The position numbers and the translations under genes are program-made. Below are positions 1-6,490 of a DNA stretch of 10,940 nt, piece by piece (the stretch's first letter is position 1; each line of letters starts with the position of its first letter). Source of the stretch: a bacterium. GTDB taxonomy: Bacteria; Babelota; Babeliae; Babelales; RVW-14. The notes beneath the pieces were generated by a model, which saw only the letters and a program-made list of their open reading frames with translations, did no database searches and was not told where the DNA came from. The stretch spans positions 1 to 10,940 of the forward strand of contig JAHFBR010000023.1 of assembly GCA_023249955.1 (NCBI GenBank), given 5' to 3'.

Positions 1-322
1 TGATATCGTCATGTTGTGCCAAGTGGGTGGCAAGGGGGTTGGGGACGCTGCCATAAATGCCAAGATCGAGGTGAATGTCACTAAAATTAAAACCAATAAC
101 ACGGTGGTGAGCGCGGTCAAAAAGAAAGTGTTGCTGTGCTGGTGTGGTCTTTTTTTCTTGATAAAAAAATGACACCAGTTGCTCGTACCCTTTGGTGTAC
201 AACAGGCGTCGTGTTTTGCTGCCGCCAAAGCCATGAGCAAACAGAACAGGAATTTTTGTTTGAGCAGAAAGTTTTGCGCAGCACAGAATAAAAAATAAAA
301 AAAACTTAAAGTACTTGTTCAT
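1..322 (-). CDS. Exported protein, possible alpha/beta hydrolase (3' end outside window)
   Basis: This open frame starts at an ATG at 322 and is still open at the left edge, giving 107 visible residues. The N-terminus (MNKYFKFFLFFILCCAKLSA) has a lysine followed by a run of Phe, Leu and Ile, as in a Sec signal peptide; cleavage is plausible near residue 20. Right after it comes KIPVLFAHGFGGSK (HGFGG at 30-34). A short beta strand leading into an HG-x-G turn is the typical oxyanion-hole region of alpha/beta hydrolases such as lipases and esterases. The nucleophile elbow (G-x-S-x-G) and the rest of the catalytic triad would lie beyond the window, so the enzyme class is only inferred. The gene begins 9 bases after the metallopeptidase stop and has no Shine-Dalgarno site, which suggests co-transcription and translational coupling. 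The protein probably acts in the periplasm or outside the cell. The CDS call is firm; the function is tentative. Confidence 0.7.
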   Translation of the reverse strand, partial: MNKYFKFFLFFILCCAKLSAQTKIPVLFAHGFGGSKTRRLLYTKGYEQLVSFFYQEKKTTPAQQHFLFDRAHHRVIGFNFSDIHLDLGIYGSVPNPLATHLAQHDDI

Positions 323-331
323 GATTTTTTG

Positions 332-1270
332 CTATGCGTGAAAGCGCAGGTACCCGCGTGTAAAAAAGTTGATCAGTCCAATCAGTGCGATGGTGTGTGG
401 CTGTGTGTTGGGGGTGTTGTCAGGATTGCTTGCGCTTACCATTATTTCCCCCATGATGGCAAAGTAGGGTGCATAGTCGATGAATTTTTGGATGACATCT
501 TCTGGAACGCCCAGGCATTCGCGCCACAAAGCGGCACCGTCGTTTGACGTGGTCATAGGAAGCAGAGCGCCCATCAGTTGGTGCAGCGTTATGTGATTGA
601 AACGGATTTTTTTGGTTAACAAAGCTTGTACCAGGTGGTATCCAATGATGCCCCCCACGCCACCCGCCAGCAAAATGGCGGCGCGTTGAGCGCGAGTGGG
701 GCCCAGTTGTTGTTGTAGCGCCTGATATTCTGGGCTTTGAAAAATTTCTTGAAGTTGTTGCGGGGTGATGGATGTTGGTTGAATCTTGTGTTGTGCACAG
801 TACTCAGTTACAAGCGCTTTGCATTTGTCCATAATTGTGGCGCTGTCGCGTATGTCGGTCATGGTGACGCCGTGCTTTGGATCCAAGCTGTTGACATTGA
901 TATTACCTATGGTGAACAAGGGGTCTGAGTCTGGTGTTGTGGAACCAATATGAATGGTGCTTGGTTGCCCGGTAATGTGGCTTGCAACCAAGGCGTGGCC
1001 AGCTTCATGCGCGCACAGTGCAAGCATCCATGAGCTGTATTCGGTAAGAAAATTGGACGCAAGTTTCCCTGGGTAAATTTGCTTTTGCAGGTTTTGTTTA
1101 ACGTGGTCTGGTGCTGTTATCCAGCAAAGAGCTCCCAGGAGGCCGACCAGGACCAGGTCAGATTTGAACCCGCCATCACAATGATCATCTTGTGCATGCG
1201 GGGCGTGCGGGTTTGCAGAGGTGCAAAAAAGCGCGAATAATAGTATCAGTGCGTATCGTTTTGTATTCAT
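332..1270 (-). CDS. Multi-pass M50-type (M50B-like) zinc metallopeptidase
   Basis: This 312-residue protein starts with a signal-like hydrophobic segment (residues 6-19). HEAGH at 88-92 sits inside a hydrophobic segment (81-99), the HExxH zinc-site arrangement of intramembrane M50 (site-2 protease type) peptidases. A second M50-like element is LLPMTTSNDGAALW (236-249), where D244 fits the third zinc ligand found in the LPxxxxDGG motif of the family. Between them, a Gly-rich segment (LAGGVGGIIG, 201-210) is followed by further hydrophobic stretches near 211-218, 266-279 and 293-304. The sequence TGQPSTIHIG just after HEAGH resembles the M50B-like branch. Such enzymes cut membrane proteins, often in signalling or quality control; the substrate here is unknown. 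The gene lies 62 bases downstream of the helicase and 9 bases upstream of the exported hydrolase-like gene. No Shine-Dalgarno site is visible before the ATG. The peptidase fold is well supported, the exact subfamily less so. FtsH/M41 also uses HEAGH but is excluded by the lack of an AAA domain. Confidence 0.72.
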   Translation of the reverse strand: MNTKRYALILLFALFCTSANPHAPHAQDDHCDGGFKSDLVLVGLLGALCWITAPDHVKQNLQKQIYPGKLASNFLTEYSSWMLALCAHEAGHALVASHITGQPSTIHIGSTTPDSDPLFTIGNINVNSLDPKHGVTMTDIRDSATIMDKCKALVTEYCAQHKIQPTSITPQQLQEIFQSPEYQALQQQLGPTRAQRAAILLAGGVGGIIGYHLVQALLTKKIRFNHITLHQLMGALLPMTTSNDGAALWRECLGVPEDVIQKFIDYAPYFAIMGEIMVSASNPDNTPNTQPHTIALIGLINFFTRGYLRFHA

Positions 1271-1282
1271 AGTTTGAGTAGA

Positions 1283-1308
1283 TTAATACGCACTGTCTTG
1301 ATCGTCAA
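1283..1308 (-). promoter_or_regulatory. Weak candidate promoter for the metallopeptidase gene
   Basis: On the minus strand, TTGACG (1303-1308, five of six matches to the -35 consensus) is followed after 14 bases by TATTAA (1283-1288). The spacing is shorter than the usual 16-18, so this is weak. The -10 context CGTATTAAT also occurs in the promoter of the middle transporter gene, which is the main reason for listing it. The helicase stops at 1333, so readthrough from it is the alternative way of expressing the peptidase. Confidence 0.22.
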
Positions 1309-1332
1309 AAAGATCGGTTTTTGCGGCAATAT

Positions 1333-3648
1333 TTACATTTTTTGCAAGAAGCGCGACAAGATCTTCTTCTTGCCACCCTTAAACATGACGGTAACATACA
1401 GCTCTTGCTCCGGGGCCCGTTCTACTTCAGCGACTAGGCCCGCGCCAAATTTTTGATGGTAAACCGTCTGGTTTTTTGCCCACCCAATACCTGGTGTTTT
1501 GGGCTGCGCTAACGCTTTTGGTTTTGCCGCAAATGTCGGCTTTAGAGCAACTGGTTTTGGAGTTGGGGCTGGGGCTGGCATTGCTTGGTTATACAACCAG
1601 CGCTCAAAAAATGAGCGCGCCTGCAGTGGGGACGCCTCTTCAAAATCAGCAATTTGTACCAAGGCGCGTGGGATCTCTTTCAAAAACCGTGATGGTGGGT
1701 AGTCGATGATCTGGCCAAAGGTGAACCGTGAAGCCGCGTTAAAAAGAACGAGGTGCTCTTTAGCGCGCGTCATGCCAACGTACATGAGTCTACGTTCCTC
1801 CTCAAGGTCCTCGTTGGTATTAAGCGATCGTGAGCTTGGCAAAAGGCCTTCTTCTAGGCCGGCAATAATAACGGTATCAAACTCAAGGCCCTTGGCGGCA
1901 TGCAGCGTCATCATTTGTACAAAGTTATGGTCTTTTTCATCTTCAATTTTTTCCTGAAGCAGCGCTACTTCATGCAAAAATGCTTCGAGCATGCTTTGGT
2001 TTGGTGGGCGCTGAGTGTGTGCGCTTGAGTCGTTAAATTTGCGTTCAAAAACCATTACCGCCTGCACAAACTCCTGCACGTTTTCTATTTTTGTTTGCGC
2101 CTCTTGCATATCATAGGCATCGGCAAGGTATGAAAGATAGCGCGTGCGGGCCAAAATGGTATCAAGCAATGCGCTTGGCGTCGTGGTTGTATCAAGGCCC
2201 TGAAAAATTTCCAGAAACTCGCGCAATGATGTTTGCTTGCTTTTGCCCAAGTCAGCGTCAGGGTTTTTCAGCAACCAATCGATAAGTTGCTTCATGTTCA
2301 GTAGTGGGTTTTGCGTCCAGCTCACCACAAATGAGTCTTCAAATTTTTGCCCCAGTCCGCGGCTTGGTGTATTGATAATGCGCAGGGCGCTGATTTTATC
2401 GTATGGATTCAGCACGAGGCGCAGATATGCCAGCAGGTCTTTGATCTCTTTGCGCTCATAAAAACGAATGCCGCCAATGATGCGATACGGGATGGCATGA
2501 TGAATGAGCGCCTCTTCGATGGAGCGCGATTGAAAGTGGGTGCGATATAAAATGGCGACGTTATTCAGCTTTTTTTTCTGGGCAATACATTTCAATAATA
2601 TCGCAATGAACGAGGCCTCTTGATCACCCGATTGGCAGGCTGCGACCAGGAGTCTGTTTTTTGCCGCACGCGTTGACCACAGATTTTTTGGGTTACGTAG
2701 GCGATTGTTGCCGATAACATCGTTTGCTGCTTCCAAAATAGGTTGTACTGAGCGGTAATTTTGTTCGATTTTAACACAGGTTACTGGTGCAAAATCTTGT
2801 TGGAATTTGAGCATATTTGCCACGGTGGCGCCCCGCCACGAGTAAATCGATTGGTCTTCGTCGCCCACTACGCACAATGAGTCGAGTGCGAGCTTCTTTT
2901 TTGCATTCAGCGCCATAGACAGCAACAAGTTGTGCTGAACCTGACTGGTATCCTGGTATTCATCAATCAAAATATGGCGAACATTGGTTTGAAATTGTTG
3001 CTTAAAGGTCTTGTTATTTTTGAGCAGTTGAAGCACCGTCAAGATCAGATCGTCAAAATCAAAGCAATGAGCGCGTGATTTTTCGGTTTCATACTCCAAA
3101 TAAATTTCGCGCATCAGCGGCGAAAAGAGCTCTACGCTGACGTCAGGATTGTCGGTACCCACCATTTTGTTCTTGTAGTTGGAGATTTGAGAACACACTG
3201 ACGATGGGGTAATGTGCTTTGCCAGCGCATATTTTTTTGAAATCTTTTTAATCAGATCCAGCTGATCATCAGCGTCCAGAATTGAAAAGCTTGGAAACTG
3301 TAGGAGCGTTGGATGGGTGCGCAGTTGCAAAAGGCAGTATGAGTGGAAGGTTCCAATGAATGGCAGTTGGTAGTGTGCTTGAAAAAGATTGATCAAGCGT
3401 TCTTTCATCTCGCCGGCCGCTTTGTTGGTAAAAGTAAGTGCCACGATGCTGCGTGGTTCGATTTTTTCGTTAATAATCATATGTGCAATGCGCGATGTTA
3501 TAACGCGTGTTTTGCCTGATCCTGCGCCTGCAATAATTAAGAGTGCGCCGTCTTTTTGCAGAACAGCAGCACGTTGTTGCTCATTCAGTTCACGTTGTAC
3601 AAAATTATTAAAACTATTTTTTATCGCATCAATCATGATAGCATCCAT
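1333..3648 (-). CDS. uvrD: UvrD/PcrA-type superfamily 1A DNA helicase
   Basis: This 771-residue ATP-dependent 3'-5' DNA helicase is of the UvrD/PcrA type, which acts in nucleotide excision repair, mismatch repair and clearing of stalled forks. All superfamily 1A motifs are in order: the Q-motif region LNEQQRAAV (21-29), Walker A AGAGSGKT (40-47), Ia TFTNKAAGEM (72-81), Walker B ILIDEYQD (226-233), III GDEDQSIYSWRGA (262-274), IV QNYRS (296-300), V TLHAAKGLEF (581-590) and VI MYVGMTRAK (622-630). A Pro/Ala/Lys-rich linker (689-720) leads to a C-terminal segment with VYHQKFGAGLV (729-739), typical of the Tudor-like domain of PcrA and UvrD. The length is slightly above the usual 700-750, mainly from the linker. 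The start is uncertain: ATG 3648 has no Shine-Dalgarno site, and a second in-frame ATG lies four codons in. It follows the terminator-like hairpin of the upstream transporter very closely. Rep is less likely because of the C-terminal domain. Confidence 0.95.
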   Translation of the reverse strand: MDAIMIDAIKNSFNNFVQRELNEQQRAAVLQKDGALLIIAGAGSGKTRVITSRIAHMIINEKIEPRSIVALTFTNKAAGEMKERLINLFQAHYQLPFIGTFHSYCLLQLRTHPTLLQFPSFSILDADDQLDLIKKISKKYALAKHITPSSVCSQISNYKNKMVGTDNPDVSVELFSPLMREIYLEYETEKSRAHCFDFDDLILTVLQLLKNNKTFKQQFQTNVRHILIDEYQDTSQVQHNLLLSMALNAKKKLALDSLCVVGDEDQSIYSWRGATVANMLKFQQDFAPVTCVKIEQNYRSVQPILEAANDVIGNNRLRNPKNLWSTRAAKNRLLVAACQSGDQEASFIAILLKCIAQKKKLNNVAILYRTHFQSRSIEEALIHHAIPYRIIGGIRFYERKEIKDLLAYLRLVLNPYDKISALRIINTPSRGLGQKFEDSFVVSWTQNPLLNMKQLIDWLLKNPDADLGKSKQTSLREFLEIFQGLDTTTTPSALLDTILARTRYLSYLADAYDMQEAQTKIENVQEFVQAVMVFERKFNDSSAHTQRPPNQSMLEAFLHEVALLQEKIEDEKDHNFVQMMTLHAAKGLEFDTVIIAGLEEGLLPSSRSLNTNEDLEEERRLMYVGMTRAKEHLVLFNAASRFTFGQIIDYPPSRFLKEIPRALVQIADFEEASPLQARSFFERWLYNQAMPAPAPTPKPVALKPTFAAKPKALAQPKTPGIGWAKNQTVYHQKFGAGLVAEVERAPEQELYVTVMFKGGKKKILSRFLQKM

Positions 3649-3660
3649 TTTTCAGGGGGG

Positions 3661-3707
3661 GAGAAAAGCGCTCCTAGCATATCACATTTTACATGCAAAA
3701 GGAGCGC
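3661..3707 (-). terminator. Terminator-like hairpin after the 3714-5009 transporter gene
   Basis: On the minus strand an 8-base stem GCGCTCCT (3700-3707) pairs perfectly with AGGAGCGC (3668-3675). An inner GCAT/ATGC pairing (3693-3696 with 3677-3680) extends the structure. The stem is followed by TTTTC, a short U-tract. It begins 7 bases after the transporter stop codon and ends about 20 bases before the helicase ATG. The short U-tract suggests partial termination. The candidate extended -10 sequence TGATATGCT for the helicase lies inside this hairpin. Confidence 0.6.
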
Positions 3708-3713
3708 ATAAAA

Positions 3714-5009
3714 TTATTCTATAATTTTGCCGTCACGCACCAGTTGCTCGTTCTTTTTTCCAACGAAAAAAGCAATCATGACCCACGAACCAATAATGCC
3801 CAATGAGACAAGCGATCCAAAAAACACCAAGTGTGCACTGTTGACAAAGCAGGCGTTAATGCCAGCGCCCAGTGCTTTAGACCATCTGCTGCCGACGCCA
3901 TCAATCCAGCTTTTAGCTTTAAATTTAATATCAGTGCTTGCGGGGATATACAACATCTCTTTGCATGGTACGTTGAGCGCGTAGCTCAGGCCTTTAATGG
4001 TGATCATGGCACCAAATAGTACCCATAGCAGTGGTTTGAGCCAAACCAGAACAACAACGGCTGCCGTAGCAAGGGGATACATTACCAAACAAAAGGTGAG
4101 TCCAAAGCGACGAACAAAAAAGCTGGTGCCCATGATCGCAAACACCAACGCAATAATGGTGAAGCTTTGTACATAAAAACTAAAAAATTCGATAACTTTT
4201 TCAATGGATGCGTAGGTATCATCGGCACAGAGCATCATTTGATATTCAAGAATAGTGCTAACAATATCACCAAACGTGGCAATGCACAAAACGCCAAGCA
4301 GGTACGGCCGTTTCAGCAGTAGACGCAACCCCTCGATGGGGCCCGTGTGATGTTCTTTTTCAGGAGCATTATAGTTTTCGTCACTCAAAGCGGTGAATAT
4401 CCTAATACCCAGTGCAATCAAAGCTATGGTGCATGCAACGATAAAAACAAGACGTGGAACGCCAATCCATGACGCGCGCTTTGCCATCTCTGGACCCAGG
4501 AGCGAACCCACTTGGGCTCCGACAACAATCAGTGGATATCCCCGCTTTGCCGTGGCTGTGTTGGTGCGATTGGCCACGAACGACCAAAAGAGTGCAACAA
4601 CCAGCGAGCCAAAGGTTTCGATGCTGACAAAAAGCAGCCAGCCCAACAAGCGCCATTTATCCTGCGTGGTGTTAGCAAGACCATGCATTGGACTGGTGAG
4701 GGCGTATGAGATGAATAAAAAGAGTGCAACATAGCACGAGCAGATGATGTAAAAAAGCTGATGTTTTTGAAACAGATCGACCAGTTTTGCGTACAGCAAA
4801 AGGAGAGGGATAAGAAGTGCAAACGAAGCAATGCGTGCATAGGGAAGATAAAGCTTGCCGACGGTGCGCATAAAGACGGCATCTTTGAGTGGCCGTACCA
4901 TAGCATATGAGCCAATGATCAGAAAAAAGATGGATGCAAGCATGCCGAATTTTTTGAGCTCTTCGCGCGAGAGGTCGCCCCATAGCAGTGTTATAAGCCT
5001 AGAGATCAT
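3714..5009 (-). CDS. tlc: TLC-family ATP/ADP (nucleotide) translocase, paralogue 1
   Basis: This 431-residue inner-membrane carrier has about eleven hydrophobic segments. It shows TLC family signatures: RPLKDAVFM (39-47), equivalent to the family's RDxKD motif; ETFGSLVVALFWSFVANRT (131-149); TAKRGYPLIVVGAQVGSL (153-170); and CKEMLYIPASTDIKFKAKSWID (349-370), matching the family's TKEMAYIP...K..ID signature. Lysines 42 and 350 and glutamates 131 and 255 fall where charged residues essential for transport are described in plant and rickettsial members; this alignment was made by eye. The family exchanges host ATP for ADP, or takes up other nucleotides. The protein is shorter than the roughly 500 residues of rickettsial carriers. 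AAGGAG (5015-5020) lies 5 bases before the ATG, a strong ribosome site. No promoter is obvious in the 89-base gap upstream, where the middle transporter's terminator sits, so expression may depend on readthrough. Membership is secure; the substrate is unknown. Confidence 0.9.
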   Translation of the reverse strand: MISRLITLLWGDLSREELKKFGMLASIFFLIIGSYAMVRPLKDAVFMRTVGKLYLPYARIASFALLIPLLLLYAKLVDLFQKHQLFYIICSCYVALFLFISYALTSPMHGLANTTQDKWRLLGWLLFVSIETFGSLVVALFWSFVANRTNTATAKRGYPLIVVGAQVGSLLGPEMAKRASWIGVPRLVFIVACTIALIALGIRIFTALSDENYNAPEKEHHTGPIEGLRLLLKRPYLLGVLCIATFGDIVSTILEYQMMLCADDTYASIEKVIEFFSFYVQSFTIIALVFAIMGTSFFVRRFGLTFCLVMYPLATAAVVVLVWLKPLLWVLFGAMITIKGLSYALNVPCKEMLYIPASTDIKFKAKSWIDGVGSRWSKALGAGINACFVNSAHLVFFGSLVSLGIIGSWVMIAFFVGKKNEQLVRDGKIIE

Positions 5010-5040
5010 ACAAACTCCTTCGCCTTTTTAAAAGAGACAT

Positions 5041-5075
5041 AAAAAAAGGGCCAGCCGTAATGTGCTGACCCTTTT
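5041..5075 (-). terminator. Rho-independent terminator after the 5099-6397 transporter gene
   Basis: On the minus strand GGGTCAGC (5064-5071) pairs with GCTGGCCC (5048-5055) in an 8-bp stem with one G-U pair and an 8-base loop, followed by seven Ts (5041-5047). Four As precede the stem and pair with part of the T-run. This is the clearest intrinsic terminator in the window. It lies 23 bases after the stop of the middle transporter gene. On the plus strand it is followed by only four Ts. Confidence 0.85.
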
Positions 5076-5098
5076 AAATAACTCATGCGTATGCCGCG

Positions 5099-6397
5099 TT
5101 ATTGAATGATCGTGCCCTCTGTGGTGAGCTTTTCATTGCTTCTACCAACATAGAGTGCGATCAAAATCCAAACGCCAACAATACCCAATGAGATGATGGA
5201 TCCGTAGATCATCAAATCAGTCATTTGGGTAAAGAATGCATTGATACCAGAGCCGGTTGCTTTTGCAGAACGGCCGCCAAATACGTCAATCCAGCCTTTA
5301 GCTTTGAACTTAACGTCTTTGCTGGTTGGGATGTACATAATTTCTTTGCAAGGGTTGTTAAGCGCATAGCTCAAACCTTTGATGGCAACCATGGCGCCAA
5401 AAAGTGCCCAGAGCGATGGTGCAAAGAATACGTAGGTTACGACGCCTGCAACGGTCAATGGGAACATAACCAAGCAGAAGGTCAAACCAAAACGTCTGAT
5501 GAAAAAACTAGTTCCGATCAGTGCAAAAACCAATGAAAGAGCATTGGTGCTTTGACCGAAGAAACCAAGGAACTGTGCAACTTTTTCTGCAGAGTGGTAT
5601 GTTTCATCTGCAACGAATTTCATTTGATAGTCAAGAATGGTACCAATGACTTCGTACAATGTTGCAACGCCCAAAATACCCATCAGGTATGGTTGGCTAA
5701 ACAGCAAACGAAGACCTTCGATAGGTCCTGTTGCCTTCTTTTCGCTAGCCTTTTCAGCTTTAGCGGTAGGATACATTGAAACGAAAACCATGATGAGTAC
5801 AGGGACCATCAAGATGCCAACGCCAACGATTGCTGAAAGCTGTGGCATACCGATGTATTCAGCATAAGTAGCCAAAGTTGGGCCAGCGATGGAACCAACT
5901 TGAGCACCGGCGATAATCAAGCCGTAGCCGCGTTTAGCCGATGATGAATCGGTGGTACTTGCAACAAATGACCAGAACAGTGCAACAACCAAAGAGCCAA
6001 AGCTTTCGATGCCAAGGTAAATGACCCAGCCCAAAATGCGACCCTTGTCTTGTGCGGTGTTTGCAAGTCCGATGGTTGGATGTGCCAGAAAGTATGCAAT
6101 CGTCAAAAAGAGCGCTGCATAGAATCCGCAGATAACATAAAACAGCTTGTGCTTTTCAAAAAGATCGACGAGCTTTGAGTAGAAAAGAATCAGGGGAACG
6201 ATGAAGAAGAAGGATGCCATTTTGGCGTAGGGAATGTAGAGCTTGCCAACGATCTTCATAAAAAGAGCGTCTTTAAGCGGACGCATCAACCAGTAGGTTC
6301 CAATGATAAACAGGAACGTAAAAGAGAGCATCCCAAACCGTTTAATTTCTTCTTTAGACAAATCGCCCCATAATGCGCGGGCTATGCGAGAAAACAT
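5099..6397 (-). CDS. tlc: TLC-family ATP/ADP (nucleotide) translocase, paralogue 2
   Basis: This 432-residue polytopic membrane carrier is closely related along its whole length to the 3714-5009 product, with shared blocks such as RPLKDA, GKLY-PYA, SLVVALFWSFVA, GPIEGLRLL, RRFGLTFCLVM and ALN-PCKE. The family lysines are at 42 (RPLKDALFM) and 351 (PCKEIMYIPTS) and a glutamate at 131. The position that is Glu255 in paralogue 1 is Asp256 here (TILDYQMK). The loop at 211-222 is rich in Lys, Ala and Glu. The start is fixed by homology of all three N-termini and by a near-perfect Shine-Dalgarno GAGGAGG (within 6402-6409), 5 bases from the ATG. It has its own candidate sigma-70 promoter (6423-6451) and a strong terminator (5041-5075), so it is probably a single-gene unit and perhaps the most strongly expressed of the three. 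The likely role is uptake of host ATP or other nucleotides by exchange; the substrate cannot be read from sequence. Confidence 0.9.
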   Translation of the reverse strand: MFSRIARALWGDLSKEEIKRFGMLSFTFLFIIGTYWLMRPLKDALFMKIVGKLYIPYAKMASFFFIVPLILFYSKLVDLFEKHKLFYVICGFYAALFLTIAYFLAHPTIGLANTAQDKGRILGWVIYLGIESFGSLVVALFWSFVASTTDSSSAKRGYGLIIAGAQVGSIAGPTLATYAEYIGMPQLSAIVGVGILMVPVLIMVFVSMYPTAKAEKASEKKATGPIEGLRLLFSQPYLMGILGVATLYEVIGTILDYQMKFVADETYHSAEKVAQFLGFFGQSTNALSLVFALIGTSFFIRRFGLTFCLVMFPLTVAGVVTYVFFAPSLWALFGAMVAIKGLSYALNNPCKEIMYIPTSKDVKFKAKGWIDVFGGRSAKATGSGINAFFTQMTDLMIYGSIISLGIVGVWILIALYVGRSNEKLTTEGTIIQ

Positions 6398-6422
6398 AAA
6401 GTCCTCCTCAAATTGTGAAACA

Positions 6423-6451
6423 TTAATACGTTACGTTTTAGAAAATGACAA
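6423..6451 (-). promoter_or_regulatory. Sigma-70-type promoter of the 5099-6397 transporter
   Basis: On the minus strand TTGTCA (6446-6451, five of six matches to TTGACA) is followed by a 17-base spacer and TATTAA (6423-6428, four of six matches to TATAAT). Transcription would start about 20 bases before the ATG, leaving a short leader with the GAGGAGG ribosome site. The spacer and -10 contain TAAAAnnTAACGTAT (6426-6440), which also occurs upstream of the 6491-7822 gene. Confidence 0.6.
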
Positions 6452-6458
6452 TTGCGGT

Positions 6459-6480
6459 ATCCCAACTATAAAATCCCAAC
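6459..6480 (-). repeat. Direct repeat of GTTGGGAT upstream of the transporter promoter
   Basis: Two exact 8-base copies of GTTGGGAT on the minus strand (6473-6480 and 6459-6466), 14 bases apart start to start, lie just upstream of the TTGTCA -35 element at 6446-6451. The placement fits a two-site activator operator. Chance repetition cannot be ruled out for such short copies. Confidence 0.35.
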
Positions 6481-6490
6481 CCTTTCGTTG

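Noticed and set aside
1298..1322. GATC...GATC hairpin followed by Ts as a terminator near the metallopeptidase start
   Set aside because: The stem is only four bases and GATC is self-complementary. The T-run lies on the plus strand, where no gene ends.
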